DNA of 64,000 nt from Phocaeicola faecalis (GTDB lineage: Bacteria > Bacteroidota > Bacteroidia > Bacteroidales > Bacteroidaceae): assembly GCF_021730445.1 (NCBI RefSeq), contig NZ_JADNRM010000001.1, forward strand, positions 573,004 to 637,003, given 5' to 3'. Numbering within the stretch: position 1 is the first letter of the stretch; every line of letters begins with the position of its first letter. This document shows, in pieces, positions 53,698 to 63,916 of this stretch. The position numbers were made by a program, and so were the translations under genes. The notes beneath the pieces were generated by a model. It had not been told where the DNA came from and searched no databases. It was given only the letters and a program-made list of their open reading frames with translations.

Positions 53698-54891
53698 ATG
53701 AAAACTTATCAAGTAAACAATGAAGGTTATTACGGCGAGTTCGGAGGAGCCTATATCCCCGAGATTCTTCACCGCTGCGTAGAGGAACTGAGAAACGCCT
53801 ATTTAAATGTATTGGATAGTGAAGACTTCAAACAAGAATTCAATGATTTGTTGCGCCACTATGTGGGACGCCCTTCCCCGCTCTATCTTGCCCGTCGGCT
53901 AAGCGAAAAGTACGGCTGTAAAATATATCTGAAACGTGAAGACCTGAATCATACAGGAGCACACAAAATAAATAATGCCATCGGGCAAGTATTACTTGCC
54001 AAGCGTATGGGGAAAAGCCGCATCATCGCCGAGACCGGAGCCGGTCAGCACGGAGTGGCAACCGCAACCGTTTGTGCACTGATGAATATGCAATGCATTG
54101 TTTATATGGGTAAAACCGATGTAGAACGCCAACATGTCAATGTAGAGAAAATGAAAATGCTGGGAGCTGAGGTCCGCCCTGTCACATCGGGCAACATGAC
54201 ACTGAAGGACGCCACCAATGAAGCGATTCGAGACTGGTGTTGTCACCCCGCCGATACATATTATGTAATCGGCTCTACGGTAGGGCCTCATCCTTATCCC
54301 GACATGGTGGCAAGACTGCAATCTGTCATTAGTGCAGAAATCAGGAAACAACTGAAAGAGCACGAAGGTCGTGACTATCCCGATTATCTGATGGCCTGCG
54401 TGGGTGGAGGAAGCAATGCTGCCGGTACTATTTTTCACTATATCGATGACGAACGTGTGCAAATCGTATTGGCCGAAGCCGGCGGGAAAGGCATAGAGAC
54501 AGGGATGTCGGCAGCTACTATCCAACTGGGAAAGATGGGAATCATACACGGAGCAAAAACATTGGTCATCCAGAACGAGGACGGACAGATAGAAGAACCT
54601 TATTCTATCTCTGCGGGACTGGATTATCCGGGTATAGGCCCCATGCATGCCAACCTTGCCCAACAGAAGCGGGCTATGGTTCTGGCTATCAATGATGATG
54701 AGGCCATACGAGCCGCATTTGAACTGACCCGCCTGGAAGGTATCATTCCGGCGTTGGAATCGGCTCATGCACTGGGTGCACTCGACAAGATGCACTTCCG
54801 CCCCGAAGATGTAGTGGTACTTACCGTTTCGGGACGGGGAGACAAGGATACAGAAACTTATTTGAATAACAAACCGGAAGAAGCAAGATGA
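53698..54891 (+). CDS. trpB: Tryptophan synthase beta subunit
   Basis: TrpB condenses indole with serine to give tryptophan using PLP. I chose ATG 53698 ([20 protein letters not shown]); the upstream ATG lies inside the attenuator. The 397-residue length is standard. Motifs include the PLP-lysine [16 protein letters not shown] near residue 80, the phosphate-binding [10 protein letters not shown] near 232, and [13 protein letters not shown] near 110. TrpB is first and TrpA last in this operon, an arrangement typical of Bacteroides. Confidence 0.98.
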   Translation: MKTYQVNNEGYYGEFGGAYIPEILHRCVEELRNAYLNVLDSEDFKQEFNDLLRHYVGRPSPLYLARRLSEKYGCKIYLKREDLNHTGAHKINNAIGQVLLAKRMGKSRIIAETGAGQHGVATATVCALMNMQCIVYMGKTDVERQHVNVEKMKMLGAEVRPVTSGNMTLKDATNEAIRDWCCHPADTYYVIGSTVGPHPYPDMVARLQSVISAEIRKQLKEHEGRDYPDYLMACVGGGSNAAGTIFHYIDDERVQIVLAEAGGKGIETGMSAATIQLGKMGIIHGAKTLVIQNEDGQIEEPYSISAGLDYPGIGPMHANLAQQKRAMVLAINDDEAIRAAFELTRLEGIIPALESAHALGALDKMHFRPEDVVVLTVSGRGDKDTETYLNNKPEEAR

Positions 54892-56291
54892 TGAAAACAT
54901 TTACTTATACTACTAAGCACAAGACGATGTTGGGTGACCTTCATACTCCGGTAAGCACTTACCTGAAAGTACGCGACATCTTCCCACAAAGTGCACTGAT
55001 GGAGAGCTCCGACTATCACGGAAGCGAAAATAACCGTTCCTTTATCGGACTGAACCCCATTGCCAGCATCGGCATCAACCATGGAGTCGCCACCACCACT
55101 TACCCCGACGGCAGCACAGAAGAGCATACCATTACCGACGGCTACAAGGTAGATTATGCCATAACCGATTTTCTGAACCATTTTAAAGTAAGCGGAGAAT
55201 ACAATCATTATTGCGGTCTGTATGGCTACACCACTTTCAATGCAGTGCGCTATTTTGAGCATATTGATGTAAAAGACAGTCGCGACCCCAAAAACGACGC
55301 TCCCGAAATGCTCTATATCTTATATAAGTATCTGATTGTCTTTAATGATTTCCGCAATGAAATGCTTCTGCTTGAAATGCTTCAGGACCATGAGGAGACC
55401 CATCTCGACTATATAGAAAAAGCCATCCATAACCGCAACTATACGACCTACGATTTCCACGCCATAGGCGAAACGACCAGCACGCTGACCGATGAGGAGC
55501 ATAAGGCAAATATCCGGAAAGGCATAAGCCACTGCATGCGTGGTGATGTGTTCCAAATCGTTCTCTCGCGCCGGTTCATCCAGCGTTATGAAGGTGATGA
55601 CTTCAAACTCTATCGCGCATTGCGGAGTATCAATCCTTCACCTTATTTGTTTTATTTCGACTTTGGCGGATTCCGTATCTTCGGTTCATCTCCCGAAACA
55701 CATTGCAAAATAGAAGGAGGTCGTGCCACCATCGACCCCATTGCAGGAACAACCCGCCGCAGCGGAGACAAGCAAACAGATGCCGAACTCACGGCTGCCT
55801 TACTTGCCGACCCGAAAGAAAATGCCGAACACGTGATGCTGGTAGATTTGGCACGCAACGACCTGAGCCGTAACTGTAAAGATGTGCAAGTAGAATTCTA
55901 TAAAGAACCTCAGTATTACAGTCATGTCATTCATCTGGTGAGCCGTGTCAGCGGTGAACTGAATCAAAATGCCAATCCCATCAAAACATTCATCGACACG
56001 TTTCCGGCCGGTACCCTGAGTGGAGCCCCTAAAGTAAAGGCGATGCAACTCATCAGCCAATATGAGCCGCACAGCCGTGGAGCCTACGGTGGCTGTATCG
56101 GGTTCATCGGACTAAACGGTACACTGAATCAGGCAATCACTATCCGCACCTTCGTCAGCCGGAACAATGAACTTTGGTTTCAAGCCGGAGGCGGAATTGT
56201 TGCAAAAAGCAACGAAGAATATGAACTGCAAGAAGTAAACAATAAACTGGGAGCACTTAAAAAAGCAATTCTCCTGGCAGAACAAATGTAA
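54888..56291 (+). CDS. trpE: Anthranilate synthase component I
   Basis: TrpE makes anthranilate from chorismate with ammonia from TrpG. The 467-residue product (a second ATG at codon 2 is possible) overlaps trpB by 4 bp. Catalytic-domain motifs are [10 protein letters not shown] near residue 222, [11 protein letters not shown] near 284, [13 protein letters not shown] near 319 and [16 protein letters not shown] near 369. A Trp feedback site cannot be confirmed: the enteric-type LLES element is not clear, though SALMESSDY near residue 36 could serve. Confidence 0.97.
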   Translation: MMKTFTYTTKHKTMLGDLHTPVSTYLKVRDIFPQSALMESSDYHGSENNRSFIGLNPIASIGINHGVATTTYPDGSTEEHTITDGYKVDYAITDFLNHFKVSGEYNHYCGLYGYTTFNAVRYFEHIDVKDSRDPKNDAPEMLYILYKYLIVFNDFRNEMLLLEMLQDHEETHLDYIEKAIHNRNYTTYDFHAIGETTSTLTDEEHKANIRKGISHCMRGDVFQIVLSRRFIQRYEGDDFKLYRALRSINPSPYLFYFDFGGFRIFGSSPETHCKIEGGRATIDPIAGTTRRSGDKQTDAELTAALLADPKENAEHVMLVDLARNDLSRNCKDVQVEFYKEPQYYSHVIHLVSRVSGELNQNANPIKTFIDTFPAGTLSGAPKVKAMQLISQYEPHSRGAYGGCIGFIGLNGTLNQAITIRTFVSRNNELWFQAGGGIVAKSNEEYELQEVNNKLGALKKAILLAEQM

Positions 56292-56305
56292 AAAGACACT
56301 CTAGT

Positions 56306-56869
56306 ATGAAAATAGTAATTATAGACAACTACGACTCATTCACCTACAACTTAAGTCACTTGGTAAAAGAGCTCGGTGCGGAAGTCACCGTCGTGCGCAA
56401 TGATGCCTTCCTACCAAAAGAGTTGGAGGTATTTGATAAAATAATTCTTTCACCGGGGCCGGGAATCCCCTCCGAAGCCGGACTGCTGCCGAATGTCATC
56501 CGGACTTATGCAGGAAAGAAGCCGATTCTCGGCGTATGTTTGGGAGAACAGGCCATCGGAGAAGTATTCGGAGCCAAACTGACCAACCTGAGTGAAGTCT
56601 TTCACGGAGTACAAACACCGATAACCATAGAAAAAGACGATTATATATTCAGAGGACTGCCACAGGAAGTGCCCGTCGGAAGATATCACTCATGGGTGGT
56701 AGACACAAACGGATTCCCCGACTGTCTGGAAGTAACGGCTGTGAGCCGGGAAGGATATATCATGGCACTCAAACATAAAGAATATGATGTACATGGAATC
56801 CAATTCCATCCCGAATCTGTACTGACCCCGGATGGAAAAACAATAATCGCTAATTTCCTAAATGCATAA
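56306..56869 (+). CDS. trpG: Anthranilate synthase component II (amidotransferase)
   Basis: The 187-residue class I glutamine amidotransferase supplies ammonia to TrpE. Motifs are IIDNYDSFTYNL near residue 4, SPGPGIPSEAG near 50, the nucleophile in GVCLGEQAIGEVFG near 77 and the catalytic His-Glu in GIQFHPESVLTPDG near 168. It is unfused, unlike enteric TrpGD. Confidence 0.97.
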   Translation: MKIVIIDNYDSFTYNLSHLVKELGAEVTVVRNDAFLPKELEVFDKIILSPGPGIPSEAGLLPNVIRTYAGKKPILGVCLGEQAIGEVFGAKLTNLSEVFHGVQTPITIEKDDYIFRGLPQEVPVGRYHSWVVDTNGFPDCLEVTAVSREGYIMALKHKEYDVHGIQFHPESVLTPDGKTIIANFLNA

Positions 56870-56888
56870 AAGTAATCATTCAAACGAT

Positions 56889-57884
56889 ATGAAAGCTATA
56901 TTATCACGCCTCTTCAACCATGAGGAACTGACCCGCGAAGAAGCGAAAAACTTACTGCTCAATATCACCAAAGGCAGATATAATGACTCACAGATAGCCG
57001 CCCTGCTCACTGTATTCCAGATGCGCGGCATCAAGGTAGAAGAACTCATCGGTTTTCGTGAAGCGCTGCTTACAACCCGAGTACCCATAGACTTTTCTGC
57101 CTACAAGCCTATCGACATTGTAGGTACGGGGGGAGACGGAAAGAATACGTTCAATATCTCTACCTGCGCTTGCTTTATTGTTGCCGGTGCCGGATACCAT
57201 GTAGCAAAACATGGAAATTACGGTGCAACCTCCATAAGCGGAGCAAGTAACGTAATGGAGCAACATGGGGTTAAATTTACCAATGACCCATCAATACTTA
57301 CCCGCAGTATGGAAGAATGTGGCATGGTGTATATGCACGCCCAACTGTTCAATCCCGCCATGAAAAGCGTCGGGCCGGTACGCAAAGCCCTACAAGTGCG
57401 GACTATCTTCAATCTTCTCGGGCCATTGGTCAATCCTTGCCTGCCCTCTTACCAATTGCTGGGTGTGGCAGACCTTCCCCAAATGCGCCTTTACACCAAC
57501 GTATTTCAAAAGCTCGGTATCGGTTTTGCCGTAGTCAATAACCTGGACGGATATGACGAAATCTCCCTCACAGATGAGTTTAAAGTAATGACCAATCGTT
57601 ATGAAACCATTTACAAGCCATCGGAACTCGGTTTTTCTCTCGCCCGCCAAGAGGAACTCTATGGCGGTACAACTCCCCGGGAAGCTGCCTGTATCTTCGA
57701 TAATGTATTGCAGAACCATGCCACCAAAGCACAGACCGACTGTGTACTGATTAATGCCTCTTTCGCTATCCAAGCCATGGAACCGGCCAAACCGATAGAA
57801 GAATGTGTTGCCATTGCCCGTGAATCACTTGAAAGCGGCAAAGCACTGAAAACATTAAAACAGTTTATCGAATTAAACAGTTGA
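56889..57884 (+). CDS. trpD: Anthranilate phosphoribosyltransferase
   Basis: TrpD joins anthranilate to PRPP. I chose ATG 56889 (MKAILSRLFNHEELTREEAK), 19 bp after trpG; the upstream start adds nine unusual residues. The 331-residue product has IVGTGGDGKNTFNIST near residue 77, KHGNYGATSISGASNVME near 104 and RTIFNLLGPLVNPC near 163. Confidence 0.97.
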   Translation: MKAILSRLFNHEELTREEAKNLLLNITKGRYNDSQIAALLTVFQMRGIKVEELIGFREALLTTRVPIDFSAYKPIDIVGTGGDGKNTFNISTCACFIVAGAGYHVAKHGNYGATSISGASNVMEQHGVKFTNDPSILTRSMEECGMVYMHAQLFNPAMKSVGPVRKALQVRTIFNLLGPLVNPCLPSYQLLGVADLPQMRLYTNVFQKLGIGFAVVNNLDGYDEISLTDEFKVMTNRYETIYKPSELGFSLARQEELYGGTTPREAACIFDNVLQNHATKAQTDCVLINASFAIQAMEPAKPIEECVAIARESLESGKALKTLKQFIELNS

Positions 57885-57949
57885 CCATCCGGCGCAAGAA
57901 ATACAAGATACAAATCAATCACATATATATATATTATAAGGTAAAAGCT

Positions 57950-58729
57950 ATGACAGATATATTAGACGAAATTATTGCCCATAAACAGTTTGAAATCGAA
58001 CAGCAAAAAGCAGCCATCCATCAAGAACTGCTGATAAACAACTGCAATGCCCCCATGCCACGAATAAGTATGCGTGCCTGCCTTTCGGCATCCCCTTCCG
58101 GCATCATTGCCGAGTTTAAACGCCGTTCACCCTCCAAGGGCTGGATAAAAGAAAACGCACAAGCTGATATCATTCCTCCCGCCTATGAAGCGGCAGGGGC
58201 ATCCGCCCTCTCTATCCTGACAGATGAAAAGTTTTTTGGCGGTAATCTGAAAGACATCCGTACTGTGCGCTCCAAAGTGCAGCTTCCCATTCTGCGTAAA
58301 GATTTCATTATAGACGAATACCAGCTCTATCAAGCCCGCATCGTAGGGGCGGATGCAATATTGCTCATTGCTGCCGCACTCCGGAAAGAGCAATGCAGAA
58401 TGTTGGCCGCCAAAGCACACGAACTGGGATTGGAAGTTTTACTCGAAATTCATAGTGAACAAGAATTGGAATACATAGAAGACAACATCGATATGGTGGG
58501 AGTGAACAACCGCAATCTGGGAACTTTCCATACAGACGTGGAAAACTCCTTCCGACTGGCAGAGAAATTACCTAAAGAAATGTTACTTGTTTCCGAAAGC
58601 GGCATTTCCAGCCCACAGACCGTCCGGCAATTACGTGCAGCCGGTTTTCGCGGCTTCTTGATTGGAGAGAATTTCATGAAGGCCCCTCAACCGGGAGATG
58701 CATTGAAAGAGTTTATCAGTCTGTTATAA
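57950..58729 (+). CDS. trpC: Indole-3-glycerol-phosphate synthase
   Basis: TrpC closes the indole ring. I chose ATG 57950 (MTDILDEIIAHKQFEIEQQK); the longer reading overlaps trpD with an AT-rich sequence. The 259-residue barrel shows IIAEFKRRSPSKGWI near residue 51, LRKDFIIDEYQLYQARIVGAD near 115, GVNNRNLGTF near 184 and LVSESGISSPQ near 213. It is not fused to TrpF. Confidence 0.97.
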   Translation: MTDILDEIIAHKQFEIEQQKAAIHQELLINNCNAPMPRISMRACLSASPSGIIAEFKRRSPSKGWIKENAQADIIPPAYEAAGASALSILTDEKFFGGNLKDIRTVRSKVQLPILRKDFIIDEYQLYQARIVGADAILLIAAALRKEQCRMLAAKAHELGLEVLLEIHSEQELEYIEDNIDMVGVNNRNLGTFHTDVENSFRLAEKLPKEMLLVSESGISSPQTVRQLRAAGFRGFLIGENFMKAPQPGDALKEFISLL

Positions 58730-58743
58730 AAACACATCAGAAA

Positions 58744-59361
58744 ATGATTGTAAAAGTATGTGGTATGCGTGAGCCCGACAATATTCGCCGGGTAGAACAG
58801 GCCGGTCCGGACTGGATGGGGTTTATCTTTTTCCCCCATTCGAGCCGTTATGTCTCCTGCCGTCCGGCTTACCTGCCGGAACAATGTAAACGCGTAGGCG
58901 TATTTGTCAACGAAAAGACACCCATCATATTGCAAAAAGCAAATGAATTCGGTCTTCATTACATCCAATTACACGGAAGAGAAACTCCCGAACAATGCCT
59001 CAACCTGAAACGTGCCGGACTAGGTGTTATCAAAGTTTTCTCCATTGCCGGAACGAGTGATTTGAAACCTACCGCCTGCTATGAAAGTGTTTGCGACTAC
59101 TTCCTGTTCGACACAGCCTGTACCGGCTTTGGCGGTTCGGGAAAAACATTCGACTGGCAAATGCTTTCGGCGTATCACGGTTCCACCCCCTTTCTGCTGA
59201 GCGGCGGACTAAAGCCCGACAGCCTGCATGCTCTGAAAGAGTTCCGCCACCCTGCATGGGCAGGCATCGATCTCAATAGCGGATTCGAAATTTCTCCGGG
59301 CAAAAAAGATGCAGAGTTATTAAACACATTTATTGAACAAATCAAATCTAACATAGAATGA
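58744..59361 (+). CDS. trpF: Phosphoribosylanthranilate isomerase
   Basis: TrpF isomerises PRA to CdRP. The 205-residue barrel starts MIVKVCGMREPDNIRRVEQA with the catalytic Cys in KVCGM. It has QLHGRETPEQC near residue 75, the catalytic Asp in FDTACTGFGGSGKTFDW near 124 and LSGGLKPDSL near 150. It overlaps trpA by 4 bp (ATGA). Confidence 0.96.
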   Translation: MIVKVCGMREPDNIRRVEQAGPDWMGFIFFPHSSRYVSCRPAYLPEQCKRVGVFVNEKTPIILQKANEFGLHYIQLHGRETPEQCLNLKRAGLGVIKVFSIAGTSDLKPTACYESVCDYFLFDTACTGFGGSGKTFDWQMLSAYHGSTPFLLSGGLKPDSLHALKEFRHPAWAGIDLNSGFEISPGKKDAELLNTFIEQIKSNIE

Positions 59362-60137
59362 ACAGAATTAATAATTTATTCAGCACAAAGCAAAAGGATA
59401 TCTTATCCATCTATTTTTGCGCCGGTTATCCTACCTCTGATGGTACTGCAAACGTGATTAAAACGCTGGCAGGCAAGGGAGTCGATATGATTGAAATAGG
59501 CATTCCTTTCAGCGACCCGATGGCAGACGGCCCCGTTATCCAGCATGCCGCAACGCAGGCATTGAAAAACGGTATGACCCTACAGCTCCTTTTCAACCAA
59601 CTGAGAGACATTCGCCACGAAGTACAAATCCCTCTTGTTTTAATGGGATATTTAAACCCCATCATGCAATTCGGCTTCGAGAACTTCTGCCTCACCTGCA
59701 AAGAGATTGGCATCGACGGAGTAATCATTCCCGATCTTCCCTTTAAAGATTACATGAATGAGTTTCGACCCATTGCAGAGAAATATGATATAAAAGTCAT
59801 TATGCTGATTACACCCGAAACGAGCGAGGAACGCATTCGGCTGATTGACGAACATACAGACGGATTTATCTATATGGTATCCTCGGCAGCCATTACCGGT
59901 GCACAGAAAGATTTCGGTGCACAAAAGCAAACATATTTTCAACGTATTGCAGCCATGAATTTGCGTAACCCACGAATGATAGGTTTCGGAATATCAAATA
60001 AACAGACGTTCGAAACAGCCTCCGCCAATGCAGCAGGAGCAATCATCGGAAGCAAGTTCGTCACACTGTTAGGCGATGAAAAAGGAGATGCAGAAAAAGC
60101 AACCGACAAGCTGCTCAAAGCATTAAACGATGAGTAA
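59358..60137 (+). CDS. trpA: Tryptophan synthase alpha subunit
   Basis: TrpA cleaves indole-glycerol phosphate and passes indole to TrpB. The 259-residue product has MIEIGIPFSDPMADGPVIQ near residue 45 with the catalytic Glu, LMGYLNPIMQFGFENF near 95, DGVIIPDLPFKDY near 120 with the catalytic Asp, and ISNKQTFE near 213. It is the last gene of the trp operon. Confidence 0.97.
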   Translation: MNRINNLFSTKQKDILSIYFCAGYPTSDGTANVIKTLAGKGVDMIEIGIPFSDPMADGPVIQHAATQALKNGMTLQLLFNQLRDIRHEVQIPLVLMGYLNPIMQFGFENFCLTCKEIGIDGVIIPDLPFKDYMNEFRPIAEKYDIKVIMLITPETSEERIRLIDEHTDGFIYMVSSAAITGAQKDFGAQKQTYFQRIAAMNLRNPRMIGFGISNKQTFETASANAAGAIIGSKFVTLLGDEKGDAEKATDKLLKALNDE

Positions 60138-60161
60138 GAAAGGCACCACTTAAATGAATGC

Positions 60162-60198
60162 ATGGAGAAACAGCAAAAACATTTTGTTATTTCTCCAT
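60162..60198 (+). terminator. trp operon terminator
   Basis: ATGGAGAAA and TTTCTCCAT form a 9-bp stem with inner CAAAA/TTTTG pairing, followed by CTTACTTTTG. It lies 25 bp after the trpA stop. Confidence 0.7.
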
Positions 60199-60204
60199 CT
60201 TACT

Positions 60205-60236
60205 TTTGCCATATTTCCACATATTCACTATCTTTG
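60205..60236 (+). promoter_or_regulatory. ansA promoter
   Basis: TTTG at 60205-60208 and TATCTTTG at 60229-60236 are 20 bp apart, a full Bacteroides -33/-7 match, 26 bp before the ansA start. Confidence 0.8.
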
Positions 60237-60261
60237 TGCCATAATTCAATAAGACATACTT

Positions 60262-61311
60262 ATGATAAAGAGTGAATATCCTTCCGTTTTGCTAATATAC
60301 ACCGGTGGTACAATCGGTATGATTGAGAACCCTGAAACAGGTGCTTTAGAAGCCTTCAATTTCGACCAACTTCAAGAGAATGTCCCGGAGTTAAAGCGTT
60401 TCAATTACCGCATCTCTTCCTATCAGTTCAATCCTCCCATCGATTCTTCCGACATGGAACCTTCTTTATGGGCAAAACTGGTAAAAATCATCACTTACAA
60501 TTATGATAACTTTGACGGTTTTGTCATTCTTCACGGAACAGACACCATGGCATACACCGCTTCCGCCCTTAGTTTCATGTTAGAGAACCTAAGCAAACCG
60601 GTCATCCTGACAGGCAGCCAGCTCCCCATTGGCATGTTGCGTACCGACGGTAAGGAGAATCTTATCACTTCCATCGAAATTGCCGCCGCCAAACATCCCG
60701 ATGGTACGGCCATCGTTCCCGAAGTATGTATCTTCTTTGAAAACCATCTGCTTCGCGGCAACCGGACAACAAAAATTAATGCGGAAAACTTCAATGCTTT
60801 CCGTTCATATAATTATCCGTCACTTGCCACAGCCGGTATTCATATTAAGTATGAGTATGACCGCATTCATAAAGCCAATCCCAATGTGCCCCTGAAACCC
60901 CATTATCTGTATGACACCAATGTCATCATCCTGACACTTTTCCCCGGCATTCAGGAAAATATGATACGGAACATCCTTCATACTCCCGGGTTGCGGGCTG
61001 TGGTACTTAAAACATACGGTTCGGGCAATGCCCCACAAAAGCCTTGGTTCATCGACTTACTGAAAGAAGCTACCGACCGTGGCATCGTCATTATCAATAT
61101 TTCCCAATGTTCTACGGGAAGCGTGGAGATGGGAAGATATGAAACAGGACTTCACCTGCTCGATGCCGGAGTAATCAGCGGGTATGACAGCACAGTAGAG
61201 TCCGTCCTTACAAAACTGATGTTTCTTTTAGGTCATGGCAAGAGCGAAAGTGAAATACGGCATCAAATGAGTGTTCCGGTTGCCGGTGAGTTTACCATAC
61301 CTACAATGTAA
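60262..61311 (+). CDS. ansA: Type I L-asparaginase
   Basis: The enzyme hydrolyses asparagine to aspartate and ammonia in the cytoplasm. The 349-residue product has no signal peptide. Catalytic motifs are LLIYTGGTIGMIE near residue 10 (first Thr) and ILHGTDTMAYTASAL near residue 90 (second Thr and Asp). The length and lack of export signal fit the cytoplasmic type I. Confidence 0.95.
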   Translation: MIKSEYPSVLLIYTGGTIGMIENPETGALEAFNFDQLQENVPELKRFNYRISSYQFNPPIDSSDMEPSLWAKLVKIITYNYDNFDGFVILHGTDTMAYTASALSFMLENLSKPVILTGSQLPIGMLRTDGKENLITSIEIAAAKHPDGTAIVPEVCIFFENHLLRGNRTTKINAENFNAFRSYNYPSLATAGIHIKYEYDRIHKANPNVPLKPHYLYDTNVIILTLFPGIQENMIRNILHTPGLRAVVLKTYGSGNAPQKPWFIDLLKEATDRGIVIINISQCSTGSVEMGRYETGLHLLDAGVISGYDSTVESVLTKLMFLLGHGKSESEIRHQMSVPVAGEFTIPTM

Positions 61312-61415
61312 CAGATTTGTAATATTTGTTTCATTAAATAGTAATAAAAACGCTCCATCTTTGCAATGCGAAACAAGAAAAGATTAGTTTTGTATTAAAT
61401 AAAAAGAGGAACGAC

Positions 61416-62105
61416 ATGAATGATTACCGCATTTTAGTAGTTGATGACGAAGAGGATCTCTGCGAGATTCTTAAATTCAACTTGGAAAACGAAGGATACT
61501 TGGTAGATACTGCCAACTCTGCCGAAGAAGCCTTAAAAATGGATCTCACCAAATACGACCTCCTTTTGCTGGATGTCATGATGGGTGAGATTTCAGGTTT
61601 CAAGATGGCAAGTATGCTCAAAAAGAATAAAGCCACCGCCACTATTCCTATTATTTTCATTACTGCCAAAGATACAGAAAACGACACAGTGACCGGCTTT
61701 AATTTGGGAGCTGACGATTACATTTCAAAACCTTTCTCCCTGCGCGAAGTAATGGTACGCGTCAAGGCCGTGCTACGTCGCACAGCATCGGGTGACGAGA
61801 AAGATACTCCGCAGCAACTGGTTTATAAAGGCCTCGTACTGGATATGACCAAAAAGAAAGTGAGTATTGACGGTATTGAAGTCTCTCTGACCAAAAAAGA
61901 ATTTGAAATTCTGCTGCTCCTATTGCAAAATCAAGGACGTGTATTTTCCCGCGAAGATATTTTAGCGAAAGTCTGGCAAGAAGAAGTGTATGTACTCGAC
62001 CGCACCATTGATGTAAACATCACCCGGCTGCGCAAGAAAGTCGGAGAATATGGAAAATGTATCGTCACACGCCTGGGATACGGTTATTGCTTTGAATGCC
62101 AATAA
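61416..62105 (+). CDS. OmpR/PhoB-family response regulator
   Basis: The 229-residue protein has a receiver domain (ILVVDDEEDLCEIL near residue 5, phospho-Asp in LLLLDVMMGEISG near residue 52, conserved Lys in DDYISKPFSL near 102) and a winged-helix output domain (LTKKEFEILLLLLQNQGRVF near residue 150, ending GYGYCFECQ). It pairs with the kinase 16 bp downstream. A CATCTTTG box near 61351 may be its -7 element. RprY or PhoB assignments are possible but not provable here. Confidence 0.95.
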   Translation: MNDYRILVVDDEEDLCEILKFNLENEGYLVDTANSAEEALKMDLTKYDLLLLDVMMGEISGFKMASMLKKNKATATIPIIFITAKDTENDTVTGFNLGADDYISKPFSLREVMVRVKAVLRRTASGDEKDTPQQLVYKGLVLDMTKKKVSIDGIEVSLTKKEFEILLLLLQNQGRVFSREDILAKVWQEEVYVLDRTIDVNITRLRKKVGEYGKCIVTRLGYGYCFECQ

Positions 62106-62121
62106 AAAAGTCTGCTTTATT

Positions 62122-63903
62122 ATGACACTTGAACTATCCAGCCATGTATTATCGTTCAGCAAGAAGCTCTTTCTTTCTGTCATTGTATTGTTTCTTGTCT
62201 TTGCCGTTTGTTTCATGGCATTTCAATATCGCAGGGAAAAGGAATATAAAATAGAGCTGCTCAACACTCAACTGCAGAATTACAATGACCGTCTGAATGA
62301 CTTCCTCCGCGAAAAAGATACCTTGAATCTGGAACTGCTGGATAAATATGTACACGAACATACATTGAACGAGCTACGTGTCACTCTGATTGACAAAGAA
62401 GGAAAAGTGTTATACGATAATATCGAACAGAATCCGCTACATTTCAGCAACCACCTTAACCGGGAAGAAATAAAGAAAGCCATCAGCCAAGGAAGCGGCT
62501 ACTCCATCAACCGCCAGTCCGAAAGTCTGGGAGGAGAGTTTTTCTATTCGGCCCGATATTATCCGGGCACCCATTATATAATCCGTTCCGCATTGCCTTA
62601 TAGTGTCAGCCTGATGCACCATTTAAAGGCAGATTCACATTTTGTATGGTTTACGCTTATGGTGAGTCTCGTTCTGATTTTTATCTTTTACCGTTTTACG
62701 CATAAATTGGGAATGTCAATCACACAGTTGCAACAATTTGCTTTGAAGGCCGATCGCAACGAGCCGATAGACACTGACCTGCAGGGAGCATTCCCGAAGA
62801 ATGAATTGGGTGAGATTTCCCAACATATCATTCAGATATACAGACGACTGCATCAGACAAAAGAAGATTTGTATATCGAAAGAGAGAAACTGATAACCCA
62901 CTTACAAATATCCCGTGAAGGATTGGGAGTCTTTACCCATAAGAAACAAGAAATACTGGTTAATAATCTCTTTACCCAGTACGCCAACCTCATCTCGGAC
63001 AAGAACCTGAGTTCGACAGAGGAAATCTTCTCCATCCCTGAACTTCAGCCCATTACTGAGTTCATAGCCAAAAATAAAGAACGCACAATCAGCAAGGAAG
63101 AAAAACGGATGTCGATTGTGATAGACAAAAGCGGACGTGTTTTCTCGGTAGACTGCATTATTTTCCAAGACGATAGCTTTGAGATTTCTATCAATGACAT
63201 CACCCAAGAGGAAGAACAGGCACGATTGAAAAAACAACTAACCCAGAATATCGCCCACGAACTAAAAACCCCGGTCAGCAGCATACAAGGATATCTTGAA
63301 ACAATAGTCAATAATCCCGGACTGACGCGAGAGAAAATGAACACATTTCTCGAACGCAGTTATGCTCAAAGTAACCGGTTGGCACATTTATTACGTGATA
63401 TTTCTGTTTTGACACGTATGGAGGAAGCTCCCAATATGATAGAGACAGAACAAGTCAACCTGACAGGCATGATGCAAAACATACTGAATGAAGTTGCCTT
63501 GGAACTGGAAGAGAAACAGATAACAGCATCTAATTTACTGCCCCAAGGACTGTCTGTATCCGGTAACGCTTCCCTGCTCTATTCCATCTTCAGAAACCTG
63601 ACAGACAATGCCATCGCCTATGCCGGCACAGGAATATCGATAACAGTCCGTTGTTTCCGTGAGGACGAACGCTTCTATTATTTCAGTTTCTCGGACACCG
63701 GTATAGGAGTCGCTCCCGAGCATTTAAGCCGCCTGTTCGAACGCTTCTACCGGGTTGATAAAGGACGCTCACGCAAATTAGGCGGCACAGGGCTCGGACT
63801 TGCCATTGTGAAAAACGCAGTCATCCTGCATGGCGGGACTATCTTTGCCAAGAATAATCCCGGTGGAGGACTAGAGTTCATATTTACGCTGTGCAAAGAA
63901 TAA
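62122..63903 (+). CDS. Membrane sensor histidine kinase
   Basis: I chose ATG 62122 (MTLELSSHVLSFSKKLFLSV); the longer reading overlaps the regulator gene. The 593-residue protein has a first membrane helix (residues 15-34), a periplasmic sensor of about 140 residues, a second helix near 180, a HAMP-like and PAS-like section, the H-box QNIAHELKTPVSSIQGY near 377, and the ATPase with FRNLTDNAIAYA near 490, SDTGIGVAPEHL near 525 and GGTGLGLAIVKNAV near 560. The phospho-acceptor His is intact. Confidence 0.95.
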   Translation: MTLELSSHVLSFSKKLFLSVIVLFLVFAVCFMAFQYRREKEYKIELLNTQLQNYNDRLNDFLREKDTLNLELLDKYVHEHTLNELRVTLIDKEGKVLYDNIEQNPLHFSNHLNREEIKKAISQGSGYSINRQSESLGGEFFYSARYYPGTHYIIRSALPYSVSLMHHLKADSHFVWFTLMVSLVLIFIFYRFTHKLGMSITQLQQFALKADRNEPIDTDLQGAFPKNELGEISQHIIQIYRRLHQTKEDLYIEREKLITHLQISREGLGVFTHKKQEILVNNLFTQYANLISDKNLSSTEEIFSIPELQPITEFIAKNKERTISKEEKRMSIVIDKSGRVFSVDCIIFQDDSFEISINDITQEEEQARLKKQLTQNIAHELKTPVSSIQGYLETIVNNPGLTREKMNTFLERSYAQSNRLAHLLRDISVLTRMEEAPNMIETEQVNLTGMMQNILNEVALELEEKQITASNLLPQGLSVSGNASLLYSIFRNLTDNAIAYAGTGISITVRCFREDERFYYFSFSDTGIGVAPEHLSRLFERFYRVDKGRSRKLGGTGLGLAIVKNAVILHGGTIFAKNNPGGGLEFIFTLCKE

Positions 63904-63916
63904 AAGAATGCCCCTC

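Noticed and set aside
61416-63903. Naming the two-component pair rprY/rprX
   Set aside because: Motifs only support OmpR/PhoB-type regulator and sensor kinase. The known symbols would need a sequence comparison.
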